Positions 37,294-58,500 of a stretch of 64,000 nucleotides of DNA are shown in pieces; position 1 is the stretch's first letter, and every line of letters begins with the position of its first letter. The translations under genes were made by a program, and so were the position numbers. Source of the stretch: Trematomus loennbergii. Taxonomy: Eukaryota > Chordata > Actinopteri > Perciformes > Nototheniidae. Below the pieces are notes generated by a model, which did no database searches, was not told the origin of the DNA, and was given only the letters and a program-made list of their open reading frames with translations. Location of the stretch: positions 9,836,470 through 9,900,469 of the forward strand of contig JAAOOA010000028.1 in NCBI GenBank assembly GCA_012861695.1, in the 5' to 3' direction.

Positions 37294-38433
37294 AGAGTGG
37301 CGAAGTCCCTCCCACTTACTTCCGGGGTATGGGACCTTATTTCGGAAAAATTATGCATTGAAGTCAATGGGGAGAGAAAACTTATCTTTCGATCCCGTTT
37401 GAATTGTGCCATGAATTACACATATGATGTTTGTCAATCTTAAAAAATCATTTCCATGTAAAAAAGTCACAGTTTGTCTTAAAACTGTTGAAATATAAGA
37501 CTTTGAAAAATACGAAACTAGAAAGACTACAAATCCCAGAGTCGCGTAAGTGATGTCACAATTGAGACACTACGATACACGTATAATACCGTATATATAC
37601 GATCAGCGCCATATATATAGAATCTATCTATATGGCGCTGGCTCAGATAAGATAACTTTCACAAGATGCCTGTGTGCTTAGTACCAGGTTGTTATTATAC
37701 CAGCAATGAGTCTTGCTTGTTCTTTTGCTTCCCGTCTGATGAAAGAGGAGTGTGTTGATCAAGTTAGCTACCTAGCTAGTAGCTAGCACGTTAGTTAGCA
37801 TTACAGCCTTGTCATTTTTATTAGCCTTAACATGAAGTAACATTAAGTAACCCAAAATGTTAAACAGTAAGAGTAGTAGTCATATTTCGTGAACCCTTTG
37901 AATAGTACTGTCACCGGTGTGATCATTCTATAATACACCATTTAAGCCCGGGGGAGAAATGCTAACGCTAACGCTAGCGATCTTCTCTACTTCATGCTAT
38001 CTGCACAAATGGTTGACATTAAACATTAAAACGACCGGCAGTTCAGAGAGAATCGAAGGCAGGCAGGCAGGCAGCTTTGCATGACATTCTTCAGGACGTG
38101 TTTCATTGTGGTGATAGTGTGAGGGTAGCCAATCGGTTTGTTGACAGTAGTGACGGCCATCTTGGTGACGTGTGTTGTTCTGTGAGACCAGAGATGTAGT
38201 TCATTGAGCGGTTCACACAAACAAATGTGTTACTTCACAGTTTTACGACACATTTTATTTTTTTTGACTTGCAAAATTATCTTTTAAATTGACAAACATC
38301 ATATGTGTAATTCGTGGCACAATTCAAACGGGATCGAAAGATAATCTTTCTCTCTCCATTGACTTCAATGCATAACTTTTCCGAAATAAGGTCCCATGGG
38401 GCTCAACCGGAAGGGGAGGGACTTCGCCACTCT
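37294..38433. mobile_element. Long-TIR element with AT target duplication (ISL2EU-like)
   Basis: The ends AGAGTGGCGAAGTCCCTCCC and its inverted counterpart near 38414-38433 begin long inverted repeats of about 150 bp that include GGGATCGAAAGATAA-type sequence. AT dinucleotides flank it at 37292-37293 and 38434-38435, and the uninterrupted sister element shows a single AT. From memory, 2-bp AT/TA duplications plus a THAP-domain protein are features of the ISL2EU group, and the interior holds a THAP-like start (37666-37758). Assignment is inference. Confidence 0.7.
37666..37758 (+). pseudogene. THAP zinc-finger N-terminal remnant
   Basis: An open frame of 30 codons starting MPVCLVPGCYYTSNESCLFF and ending with TGA. 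The opening Cys-x4-Cys and the following FPSDE are typical of the N-terminal part of a THAP DNA-binding domain (Cys-Cys, then FFRFPKD-like). The later Cys/His ligands and the AVPF box are absent, so this is a transposase fragment. Confidence 0.55.
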
Positions 38434-38651
38434 ATAGCCGTAGCGCCACTGTCCTGACGTCAGGACAGTGTTCAAATCTGGATCAGTTTTTATCAGATCC
38501 GTTGCAGCCCCTTTTTTAGAGATTTGGGTAGGCAGGAAAATAGAGAGGGTTGTGTTTTCTGACACTTGGTGAGTTCCCTGGAACACCGGGGACACATATT
38601 CATGTATAAAAGACGTACAAAAGTGCATTTTGCATGATAGGTCCCCTTTAA

Positions 38652-39896
38652 GTTAACTATCACCTTTTTTGAAAAACACCAACTTCCCATGTTCAAGAAG
38701 CTGGAACAATTTTCATTCAAGTTAAAAATGACTGAAATGCTTATTAAAACGTGGATCAATAGCCCTGTGCTACTTTTCTTGTCTATCTCTTGCTGTACCA
38801 AAATTAAGGCAAAAAGCCCCAAAAACATTTGTGATAAAACATTTTCAGCAGATGTGTTTGAGAATGTGCTCCACTTGAACATAATATTACCTGAAATAAT
38901 AAATGCCCATTATAACCTGCATGGACAAGATCATTTGTAGAGGGGCCCTGTGTCCACATTTAAAGTTGCATATTTCATTAAGTCAATTTGAGTTGGATAC
39001 CACAAACAGCAGGTAAATAAGGACTCAAAGTTCATGTTTACCACGGGGCCTCATTGTGTGCTTATTTGGCCAGGCAAACAGCTACAGTCAATGAAATTGT
39101 GTTTGTCTATTTCCTAAATTGATAAAATGAATCAGATGTCTCATGTCTGAAACCTCCCTCAGTGAAATAGCATTTTTTGACATTTTGAGGCTTTTCAGAG
39201 TCCCCCCAAAAGCACTCAAGCAGAACCCCCAATCCAAAAATATGTAAATGTTTCTCTACGTGGAAATGCAGCTGAAGGTGACTTTCCTTTGTTTAGCTAA
39301 TTTCCTTTGTGCATCTCTTTTCATAACAATGTACTACTTTTATAATAACCAGTTAGAATGTTAATCAAGTCCATGCACTTTTAAGACCTTTAAGACTCCA
39401 GCTGTGTTTTACAACAAAGCTCTAAAGTTACAGATTACAGCCAATAAATCGGTTTATTCCAGACTGTTTCTGGCACACGAAGCGAATTGGGGGACAAAAA
39501 CATTGTCCCTTTTCACTACGATACTACTGTGTACTTTTTAATGACACTTAATATGAATGCTTAGACAGGGCATTAATCCAAAAAACAACACACTGTCACC
39601 ACAAAAGAACATTAAAAGGCTTTTAATGAAAAGTCAGGCACATTAACATAACATAGTGGATCCAATAACAAAGGTAATGTAACATTATGTTACACCAGCA
39701 TGCAAAAAGCTAGATGTGGTAGTGATTGTTTACATGAAAGTTGATCTGTAAGTTGTGGTAGTGCAATTATTGGTTATACTTTTAAAAAATCGGTCTACAG
39801 CAAGATCAGTAAGAAAATACAAAAGGCAATTGGGGGTTGAGTGTGGGAAGGGAGGTGCCCGTATCACTGAAGGCACCTCTTGGTCCGTGGTTGCCA
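38652..39896. other. Intergenic and tf 3' flank, no recognised gene
   Basis: AT-rich sequence between the nested element and the tf stop codon. On the minus strand an ATTAAA (plus-strand 39622-39627) lies about 270 bases after the tf stop and may be its polyadenylation signal. Confidence 0.5.
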
Positions 39897-46957
<7,061 letters not shown>

Positions 46958-47005
46958 GTTGAGTCTCAGGTCAGAAGAGCAGAGAGTGCATGAGGCAGCC
47001 GGGGC

Positions 47006-47013
47006 TTTTATAG
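47006..47013 (-). promoter_or_regulatory. tf: tf TATA box
   Basis: Minus-strand CTATAAAAG (plus-strand CTTTTATAG) lies 50 bp upstream of the tf ATG, giving a very short 5'UTR of about 20-25 nt, as expected for a liver-expressed transferrin. Upstream, AGCAAACTTTTT resembles a forkhead (FOXA) site, but this is only a motif match. Confidence 0.75.
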
Positions 47014-47059
47014 CAAACCTCTGATCGGCTGAAAAAAAGTTTGCTCAGGTTTCCTAATG

Positions 47060-50000
47060 TGTACGTGCATGGGCGCGTGAGTGTTTGTACTTTAGTTTGC
47101 TGCTACGAGAAAACAGAGGGGTTACATTTCCAACATTTCCACATAATGGAAATCCACAGATCCCCCTATTTGTATTGCTATTATGTAACTATTTTAATGT
47201 CAATACTTTAATCTGAATGTTTTTGGGGATTATTCCAACTCTATTTGGTTGCCTTTCTAGTTGCCCTTTGAGGACAAATACATTGACTGATTTTTTGAAT
47301 AATCAATCGATAAAGACTGGCTTAACCAGGCTTTAAAGATTGTAGGTCCTTACATATAAATACATGAGAAAATAAGTAAAGTAAGCTAAGTAAAGTGAAC
47401 TGATTAAGACTGAAAAACATTATCATTTATCTAATGTAGAACAAAATTAGCGTTATATTTATGTATTAGTATTATAAACAGTATTAACCAGTGCATGAAG
47501 TAAAGTAAAAATAATCCATTAGAAGTCAAATCCTCATATTGTTTCATTCTAATAATATCATAAATGTGTGAGCTGCATTAAACTCCTGTAGTTGGTCATG
47601 GTGGAGCTAACCTTTACAATTGTTTATAATATTGATGACATTTTAGCCATGAATAATACTACGCCAAAAGTATTTTCAGTATTGGGATAGAAGGATACAG
47701 TTGCATGGAAATGATTAGATAACCTCAAAACTAAAACCTAAAAAGACCTCCTAAATAGATGTTCTTAGTAATTGGCTGTGGGTGTCATAGCCTCCTGCTT
47801 TATGAAGAATAGGACATGTATTGTAAACCTGAATATATACACTATATTTAAAATAATTCAGCTACAACTACAGGGGACCATGGGACTCACATCAGTTAGC
47901 ATCAGAAGTAAAAAGGCAAACGTTTTTTAAAACAACCATTTAAGCTGCAGTGTGACCCACATACTTTAAGAGTCGTGTTTACAGAGTCAATGTTACACAA
48001 CACAAGATCAAAGGTTCCTGTTGAGCTACACCTCCCTTTTTGGTCCCATCTGCCAAATATTGAAAAATCACCCAATAACCTAAAATTTTAGATTTATTGT
48101 TTATGGGATGGTGAAAACTTTAGAAGATCCAATACTGGACGAGTGCATAGATTACATTTCCACTCATGGATTCAGGCATATATTCTTTAAACCTTTAGTT
48201 TAGATAGGAAGATGGATATGTTTGGCATAGTTTTAAGCTACGAAGTGATAGCAAAACACTTGCCCAGCAAAATAGAAATGTTAAAAAACACAACACAGAA
48301 CGTTTTATACTATAACAAATTAATCTATATTGCATAGTTGAATGTTGATCAGGTGCCCAGATGTTCCTCAAATTGGCCTATATGCTGAATCATAGGCTAT
48401 GTAACCCTGACCTGACTGTCACCCTATACCACGTCCTGACTAAGTCCTTGTTTCCACCCTCGTTCTCAAGATAAACCTGGCCCTGTGCATACATAAACCT
48501 TCTGTCCACACTATTGTATCACATGAGTTAATTTAGGCACGTAGACTGTTAAAAGAGGATATCAAAGGAGTGACTGTAGTGCACCTTATACCTGAAAAGA
48601 GATTCTTGATGTCATGATTTCTCAGATTCCTGTGCAGATTTGGATTAATTTGAAATGTAATCAGATACTGAAAATGAAATACAAATAAATAAATAAATCC
48701 GTCACGTACTGTAATCCACAAAGCATTTCTGTCTCAAACAACTGGAGTAATGTGTGAAGTGTAAAACTTGAGGGATGTTGTTTCTTTTATGTTTTTTAAA
48801 TTAAAAGCCACATGGTGGACATAGCTCCTGTAACAGAAAAGCCACAACTTTGGAAAAGATGTGCTCAAGGGGCTATTGTTTAATATAATATACATAATTC
48901 ATATTTAAATTACACAGGGTAACAGGATTGGTTATTATAAAAGGTGTAATCCTTTTTTTTTTCTTCAATAATGCTTGACGATGCATCTGAAACCCATTTT
49001 TTGCAAAATGTGATCTTGGCTAATTATAGTTACTTATTTTTTGTATTCTAATTGCGTTATGCGGATGATGTTATTTGTTGATGATAACATATAAATAGAT
49101 TTGATTATTTTCTTTCTTACTGTGCTTTGTTGATTGCCATTTTATTATTTATTTATCTTTATTTTATTTTATTTGCTTTGTGCCTGATCATTTCCATACA
49201 TCTTCAGCCCAGTTTTTGATCTTTCGTGCTTTGTTTTTAATATCTGCCTTTACGTTATTTTGGCGCTTTGACTGCTGAGAGTTTTTGTCTCTCATTATCT
49301 TCCGTGAGTCTGGATTTAAATCCTTATCCCTGAGGCAGATGGCTGTGCTCTGTCAATCTGTGTTGACACTTCAGCACCATAACTGTAATCACACCTCTTG
49401 ATAACACAGCCACAGCAAGCCAAAAAGCATTACTGTCCTATACTCATGCACAGCTTCACATTCCCTGTATGCTACCGGTCAGACAAACAAATATTTGTTG
49501 TAGTAAACATTGATACGTTTTTTCAGGGCTATAAGTAGATTCTTATATTTTATGAAGTTTTATGACACAGCTTCCTGAGTACCTCTGGGAATCTTGTGAC
49601 TGACCACTGTCAGACAGTGATTACAGCCTCGAGGACATCCTCACTGTGAGCAGATAAGCTTATTATCAATGATAGTTCTTCTAAACATGCAGAGCAGAGG
49701 GTTAACAGGGCATTATAGGTTGGACATTACACACAGACTCTCTCAGTTAGTGATGAAGGGCTCTGTGTGAGCAAGCAAGCCTCAAGTAAATGTTTTCATC
49801 GTAAGCTTTCTGTTAGCATGCACTCTGCTTTTACATCTTGCAATATACACAGCATCACCTTTTACGTTGTTACGTTTTACGTGCAGGGCTCCGATAACAT
49901 TTTCTGAAGCAACTTGGGATAACCAGATGTAAAATGTGGGTACGAGTGTAAGGGACATTGTGTCATCCAGTGATGTTTCACCTTGATACTCCCATATAAT

Positions 50001-50130
50001 GATAACACTCTTAATCAGCGCTTCCAAAATAGTTTCATCTGGCTGGTTAATCAGGAAACAGAGACACTGCTGCTCCCAGTTGTTCATGATGTGAAGATGT
50101 TATTTACAATGACAGCAATGGTAAGCTTTT
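47060..50130. other. Intergenic upstream of tf, no recognised gene
   Basis: AT-rich DNA without a conserved frame, tRNA or clear transposon on either strand. Any tf enhancers here cannot be recognised from sequence alone. Confidence 0.55.
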
Positions 50131-50226
50131 ACCAGAGGTGGAAGTACTCAGATACTTTCCTTCAGTAAAAGTACCAATACCACAATCAATAAAAAGGAAG
50201 GTCCTGCATTCAAAATGGTATTTAAT
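50131..50226. mobile_element. Fragment of the hAT MITE family
   Basis: CCAGAGGTGGAAGTACTCAG followed by TAAAAGTACCAATACC matches the left part of the MITE at 46188. Its continuation is interrupted by the TTAA element starting at 50227; further right, AGTAGAAGAATAAAGCTCC-like sequence near 51000 may be the remainder. Confidence 0.6.
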
Positions 50227-50714
50227 TTAAAGGGGACCTATCATGCAAAATGCACTTTTGTACGTCTTTTATACATGAATATGTGTCCCCGGTGTTCCAG
50301 GGAACTCACCAAGTGTCAGAAAACACAACCCTCTCTATTTTCCTCCATACCCAAATCTCTAAAAAAGGGGCTGCAACGGATCTGAAAAAACTGATCCAGA
50401 TTTGAACACTGTCCTGACATCAGGACAGTGGCGCTACGGCTATTGGGCCAACTCCACCAATCAGGAGGAGACAGCCACGGACATTGCCATTCGAAAGCGC
50501 TGGTAGTACATATGCCAGGCCTGTAGGTGGTGCTGTTCTCACAGAATCTGCCCTTGCAAAAACAGAGCTAAAAAATGTCAAATTGAGCAAAATGAGGCAT
50601 GGCTAAAATGCATGATCTGTTTGGTATTTTGAAAAAAAAAAAGTATAAATATGCCTTATATAGGTATGGTCCTACACTATATTATTCAAATATAGCATGA
50701 TCGGTCCACTTTAA
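50227..50714. mobile_element. TTAA-flanked DNA element, uninterrupted copy
   Basis: TTAA at 50227-50230 and 50711-50714, inverted ends AAGGGGACCTATCATGC and GCATGATCGGTCCACTT. It is in the opposite orientation to the copies at 37030 and 56674. It preserves the empty site (GGCCCAATAGCCGTAGCG on the reverse strand) that shows where the 37294 element inserted. 488 bp, non-coding. Confidence 0.88.
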
Positions 50715-52472
50715 GGTAGGCTACAGGAGTATCACAAAAATGATCCTAAAAATGTAGGTAGTGGTTGTGTAGAAAATGTTATTTTTATGAAATACGATGA
50801 GATAGTTGCACCTATTTTAGCCTCAAACAGTTATTTTGAACAAATTAATTAATTAAAATTAAACAATTTGGGAAGTGTACGGGTCTTTCTTTGGAGGAAC
50901 AGCTCACAAAAACCTCATCACCTGTATAATTAAATGTAATCTGCAAGTAACAAGAAGCTATGGGTGTCAAATAAATGTGTAGGAGTCATTTTAGTTTCCA
51001 AGTAGAAGAATAAAGCTCCTTAAAGTGGAATTTCTACAAGTACCTCAAATGTGTTCCTAAGGGCAGTTTGCCTCCAGATTGATGCTTGAGGAGGGTTAAA
51101 TGTATTCAACTTATCTATTCTTTGACTTTGTTTGATCACAATGCATCTGATTTTGAGTACAAAAGTAATCTAATTTCATTCTTAGTAACATCCAGATGTT
51201 TTTTTGAAGAATTTGGAAGACTGCAAACACATTTTATCAGTCTTGTCTGGTGATTCAAATCTCCCAGCCACAAACGTAACACATTAACTTTGATTGACTT
51301 CTTTCTTAGAACTAGCTGACCGGTCCCTGGACGACTGGGGTCAACATCCTTCTTATGCAACGGACAAAACCTCAAACACGGCAGGTCGTGAGGGGCCGCC
51401 GGCCTAGTTACCTCATCAACCTTTAAGCCCTGATTAATATAGGTATTCAAGTTGAATCCAGCAGATCATCACTGTTAGGCAGACACATTTAAACCTCCTC
51501 AACATGTTACTCTCGCAGGAAAGTAGACCAGGCTTGCTTTCTTAGCTTTTTTGTATTTTTCCAGCTGGGTTTGGAAATGTTTTTATAACCCAAGAGCACC
51601 AAAATCAGCAAAACATGAAAACAAGTTTCACAATGCTATCTATCCGAAGCCAAGAAGATAGTTCACCGACTCAAAGTCGAGATCTTTACTTGTAGTTTTG
51701 TTAATTCACGATGCCTTCCTGCAAAGAAAACCTAGATATATCGTTTTTTCTGTGTTTGAGGAAGTTGATCAGAGCAAATATTACATTTTGGTGTGTTTAC
51801 AAGGTTAAGGGGTAAAGGGTTCAGTACTTTTTCAGTGCTGCCCTTTGCCAACATTTCCCCCCACACTGCTTTGGTCCGTTAAACACAAAAAAGGCCCTTC
51901 ACGTTGTTAGTGTCCACAGAGCGAGGAGAGTGACACATGGTCATCTGTTGGTCCAGCTGCAGGACCTTTCCTCTCACCTCTGACCATTGCCCTGTACAGT
52001 CACTGTTACCATTATCAGTTGGGGCCCTTGTTCAAAGGGGAATAAAAAACACAGATTTCAAGAGGTTAACCAATGACCTGTTTCTTCAAAGATTTGAAGG
52101 TGATTTACAGTATGAATCACAGTGATATACTGAAGTACTTAACTCATTGATATTAGTAGTAGTTACTAAACCTCTGCTTATATTCATCATATCCAAATTG
52201 TATTTTTTGTGTGCAAAAATGGTATAAATGGCCAGTGAACTTGGAGGGCCTGTGAGTCAAGCTGCATTCAAACTGCTGTTACGGTCTAGCCTGCAGAAAT
52301 ACATTTATTGGCGCCTATTCGGTGCTAGACCTTCATCATGCCAACGGTTTGAATAAATTAGAAACTATCTTAGTTTGGGACTTACTTTAAGTCTGCATCC
52401 AATAACTTGTTACTGTTCCCTCATGTATTATGGAGGCGATGACATATATGTAAAGTTAGAAAAATTGTTATC
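50715..52472. other. Intergenic, no recognised gene
   Basis: Nothing conserved was found on either strand. Short open frames have no recognisable content. Confidence 0.55.
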
Positions 52473-53400
<928 letters not shown>

Positions 53401-53421
53401 AATGTGCCCAAAAATATTTCA

Positions 53422-53790
53422 TTTAAAGGTAGGGTAGGTAAGTTTGAGAAACCGGCTCGAGATCGCTAGAATTTGAAATACACGACCGGAGAAAATCTGC
53501 CACTTCCTTATAGAGCCCCTCCTCCAACACACACGAACGCGCACATGACCAATGAGGGCACGAGATAAGTTTGTGCACAGGTGGAAGGCTGACAGGCAGG
53601 TAGGCCATCCAGTTATTTTAGCCGGGCCGGCTAAAATGATTGGTCGTGCTTTTTACAGTACTACGGCTTCCACAGATGACATTTCTTTATGGATTTTTGC
53701 TATCGGGATGTTAAGAGCATTCCATGGAATATAACAAAAAGTGTATCTCGAGCCGGTTTCTCAAACTTATTTTCTATAAAATGAGTGGTT
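53422..53790. mobile_element. MITE with 24-bp perfect TIRs
   Basis: 53440-53463 and 53745-53768 are perfect inverted repeats containing TTTGAGAAACCGGCTCGAGA. The outer limits are approximate; TTTAAGG-type sequence flanks both sides. The 280-bp interior is non-coding. Confidence 0.75.
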
Positions 53791-55511
53791 AAACACCATT
53801 TAAGGTAAAGCATTGTGGGCTATAAGCATGGTCTAGCACTAAAACAACGCAAATAAACACTTGTTTTTTCGTGAGCTGGACAGACCGTGTGAGTTTATTT
53901 GCAGCTTTTGATCCACTCCTCTCTACACACCTGTATCAGAAAACAGATGTGCAAACTATTCTTCTGATGAGGTTCAAGCTAACACTTTTAACCAAACCTT
54001 GTTCTGATGAGATTAAACTGACTTGGCAGCACACATCACCTCCATTCGTGCTTGGTAAAAAGAAACTTCTAACAACAAAAGTTGAATAAAAAAGGAAAAC
54101 CGCTACTCCCTAGGACCGACTGCAACAACTGGGACGTTTTTACATTTTTGTTTTGTCCTTAATTGACACCGTTTTCACCCTTTCAACCTTATTGCATGTA
54201 GACTTGTTGCCATTAAAGGCACTTTACTGCCACCAACTGTCCAGATTTTAGCCCAATAAAGCACACATGGTATCTTATTTAAAAGCATCATAAGCTCCAG
54301 ACGATCTACTCATGGTTTGTTTAATTTATAAACATAGTCAGTCTTGAATATATTATTTAATGTAAAGTAGCTAAATGTGCCTTACTAATATAATTTAATA
54401 AATCAAGTCAGAGGGAAATTAGGGTTAGCTAGGTACACTGAAAGGCTTTTTAAAATTGGCTTTATAAGTTGTTGCAGTTGTTTAAGAGTTGCTGCTTTCC
54501 AGTTTTGTTCCTATATTTGTAACCAATGCCTATTTTCTCATCAGATCAAGATAAAAATAAAAATGGAAACAAAATGTGACAAAAGACCAAGCAGAATCTC
54601 CCTTTGTTTTGGTGGTTATATTTCAACATCAGCATATTTTCTTGGCAGCATATAAAAAAAGAAAGGAAACAATGACTACAGCTAAATATCAGTCTCTCTA
54701 AGCCATCTCTGTACAGTGTAGGTCCGACTGATGAGATGTACCACCCTTCATTCATTCCCTTCTGTATCAAAAGTTGAAACCAAAAAATCGAATAGTCTCT
54801 AATTAACCGATAGAAACTTGAGTAAAAATCTGCAGATCAACCCAAATCCTCAGATCTACACGAGTGTGTCGAATATGTCCGAAATGTTTTTTCTTGAATT
54901 ATGATTTACGGACCTTTTCTTTTAGTGCCTTCAAATAATTACAATAATTCAAACATTGACCAAAATGTAGGTCCAAATAGTCGAGAATGAGCCTTCCTTT
55001 ACCTGTTCCCGGTACAGACAATAACAAGATGAGCAAGAAAATAAACTCTGACATTTAACATCCTTTCTGGGAGGTAAAAGTCTTTTTGTACAAATCTGTG
55101 GTGTGTCATCATCAATCAGTGATCCGCTAGTAGGCTTTTTTTATTTAAATATGAGCTATTGTATATATATTCTATCCTGATGTGCCTCAATGTTCGGAAC
55201 AAAATGAAGCCTGCATCAGAAAAGAATAAATCACATAAAAAAATGAGTGCCGGCATCCGTGACACCTTACTGGCCAACTGTAGATGACTACAAAGGGAAT
55301 AGGCTTTCAGTAGAGACGTCAGTATTCAGACTAGAGTGGCAGGGAAAGTTGTCCGCCCACTCAGATGTCTTGGCAAAAACAGGGCCTAATTCCAGGAGAA
55401 CTGAAGGTTATTGGATATAGGCCGGTGTCAATGTCCCAGGTCATTGGTGAAAGGGTGAGGTCTATCAGAGAGATACAGACAAGCAAAAAGTGAGTGTGTG
55501 TCTGACAAAGG
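53791..55511. other. ubxn7 3' flank and intergenic
   Basis: No gene recognised. On the minus strand, AATAAA (plus-strand TTTATT at 55140-55145) lies about 370 bases after the ubxn7 stop and is a plausible polyadenylation signal. Confidence 0.5.
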
Positions 55512-58500
55512 CTAGTTCCTCTCTTGAACAAATACAGTCTCCTGTGGACAAAGCCCCGCCTCCTGCAGCGTGATGTCATAGTCCAAGTGGGCGAGCTTCC
55601 TTCTGGGAAAGTTGGTAACAAGCTCGAAGCGTTCATTAGGGTAACCTTTGGACTGGACGTGTCTTACCAGCGCCTTGAGGAAGAGGAAAGTAAGAGTCAG
55701 TACAAATGTTTAATATTCACTGGTCACTGGGCATAGATGAACGGCTCACATTTATTTTACTTAAGTTACTTAATTAGTTTCCTGTAAAAACAGAAAGCGA
55801 GGAAGGGACTTCTCGGATATTAATCTCTGGTTTTACAGTAGCCAATAATGCTAATAATGCCCCCCAGCCAAAATTCTGATTGACAGTAGCTCAACATGGA
55901 ACAACCCGCTCTCTGTTGTCGAGAAAATTACTCAATATGCCATAATAAATACTAACTAAACCACTTTTGTTGTTGTTGTTGGAGTACAAGTGACGACCAG
56001 CGACTATTACATTACATGTTACTTGTTAGACGCTTTTATCCAAAGCGACTTACATACTCAATACTGTGGGCAATCCCCACAGGAGCAATTTGGGGTGAAG
56101 TGTCTTGCCCAGGGACACAACGACATGTTGACTGCAGTGGGGTTTGATCCTGTGACCATCTGATCCCCATACCAAGGCTCTATCTACTGCGCCACACGCC
56201 TCCACGACTATTTTGGTTAAATGGGCATTTTAAAGCAATAATTCGAATTTTTTGGAAATGCACTTATTACTTTCTTGCCAAGAGTTAGATGACAAGAAAG
56301 ATGGCCATCTCACATCTGCAAAGTAAATATGAAGTTGAACACAGAAGCCGGTTAGCTTAGTTTAGCATGAGAACATGGGAAATTAGAACTAGCTCTTATA
56401 GAGTGCCACAGTGACGCTTCCTAAAACCCAGAAGTAAACTCCTTCCGGTTCCTTCGACAAAAACGCAATGCAATTTCTCCATAGGATTTTGGAAAATAGC
56501 TTGAAATAAGGTCTGTGGTTGACACACATTTAAGAGACGGATCACGTTTTGTTCAGCCGGATAATCTCCACATGTCTACCCTACTTTTATAATTTAGTCT
56601 AGTTGCCAGAAGCAAAATGCTAACGTTGTGCTATAAATTAACTACAGGGTCGCTGCTTCAACGTCACGCCAACTTAAAGTGGACCTATCATGCTATATTT
56701 GAATAATATATTGTAGGGCCATACCTATATAAAACATGTCTGTGAAGTTTTTTTTTCAAAATACCAAACAGATCATGCATTTTAGCCATGCCTCATTTCG
56801 CTCTATTTGCTGTATTCCAGCACTGTTTTTGCACGGGCTGAATCTGTGGCAAATGAGCTGCAGCTGACCACGCCACCCTGCAAAGGAGGGGGGCGAGGCA
56901 CGAGCGTCATGTTACCATGCTGTTACCATGCTGTTACCATGCTGTTACCATGCCACGGCAACCTCTCATTTCCCTGATAGGTGGAGCGTTGCCCATGTAG
57001 GTGGAGTGTCACCGCCCACTATTCCGGGCTGACGTCGGGTCGGATGGAATCTGTATCCCCTCGTTGTAGCCCCGTTTTTAAAAGATTTGGGTACGGAGGA
57101 AAAGAGAGAGGGTTGTATTTTCTGACACTTGGTGAGTTCCCTGGAACACCGGGGACACATATTCATGTATAAAAGACGTACAAAAGTGCATTTTGCATGA
57201 TAGGTCCACTTTAAGATCCATATTCAAAACTACAGATTCAAAATTGTATAAGTTGAAGCGTTTGTTTTAACAGTTGCAGGAGGCAGGTACTCACTTTCAA
57301 GCAGAACACGGGGAAAAACAAATTTAGCGGGAGTGTTTACGTGTTCGGTGTAATGACGTAAAACGGTCTCGACAACTTCTGTAGTCCTATTCAGCCACTT
57401 GTTAACAACCATCGTTTTTCAGACACGTAAACTCTTCAAAAATCAGTCACTGCTGATGTATTTAATGTCGTAGAACAAAACGTGATCCGTCTCTTAAATG
57501 TGTGTCAACCACAGACCTTATTTCCAGCTGTTTTCCAAAATCCTATGGAGAAATTGCATTGCTTTTTGTCGAAGGAACCGGAAGTGGTAAAATGATAACT
57601 TACTTTCGGGTTTTAGGATGCGTCACTGCACCACTCTATACAGGCTTAAAGCCAAAAATAGTAATACAAATAATTTAAAAAATGTAACTTACCACGACTT
57701 AACAATAATTCACACGTAATAGACATATTTAACAGATGCAATAAAATGTGCAATAAGCACATATTTTAACCTTCTCTTCCCCTCCATATATAGGTTTTCG
57801 CCTCTTGGCTCACAGCATTCTTGGTGTACAGACTTGATATTGCAACAATTCTAGATTTTAAGTAAAAAAGTGTATTTCCAAAAAGGATTTCTTTAAAATA
57901 GCGTTATTATGGTCTGTTCTTACCAAAAGTTTTGCTTTAGAAGACAAGGAAATTTGCTCCCTCTGTCCATCCGGGTAGCGGAGCATCAACCTGGCTTTGG
58001 GACCTACGTGAAAGAAAAACACAGGATGGTTAATATCTTTCAAACATCCTCGCTATTTCACTGTTATAAGAACAGTTTGACGTTTTGAACATGTGGTCGT
58101 ACCATTGTCGTCAGGACAGTCCACGTCACAGGTTTCGGTGGTGTTGCTTTTGGAAGGTCCAGCACTTTCTGCGGCCGGGGAACAGTGGTTTCCTCCAGAG
58201 TCTGCGTCAGGCTGAGGATGACGAGGAGCTGAAGGCTCCAGGTGATTCTTTTTACTCTCCTCCTTCTTGTGACTGTGGTTGTTTTCTTTGTTTGTAGACT
58301 TTCTATGGGAAGAGGTGGAACTATCGGGATGTAGACGTTGCTGGGCCGCAGAGGCCGGAGGAAGCGAGGCGTGCTTGCTGGTAAAACTTTTTTCTTCATG
58401 GGGCGCTGGCAGCTCGCTGTCTGAACCGTCGACAGAGATGGGACCCTCGCTGTCAGAGAAAGGCTCTGCGTCCGATTCCTCCTCGGATCTGGGGGAATCA

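Larger units (their letters stand above)
37030..38651. mobile_element. TTAA-flanked DNA element, copy split by a nested insertion
   Basis: Bounded by TTAA at 37030-37033 and 38648-38651, with inverted ends AAGTGGACCTATCATGC and GCATGATAGGTCCCCTT. The same family occurs at 50227-50714 and 56674-57214. TTAA target sites fit piggyBac- or Kolobok-type transposition. The copy is interrupted at 37294-38433 by another element; comparing it with the copy at 50227 gives the empty site. There is no coding capacity in the element proper. Confidence 0.85.

Noticed and set aside
38493..38940. Open frames on both strands at 38.5-38.9 kb
   Set aside because: They overlap the end of the TTAA element and have no recognisable protein content.
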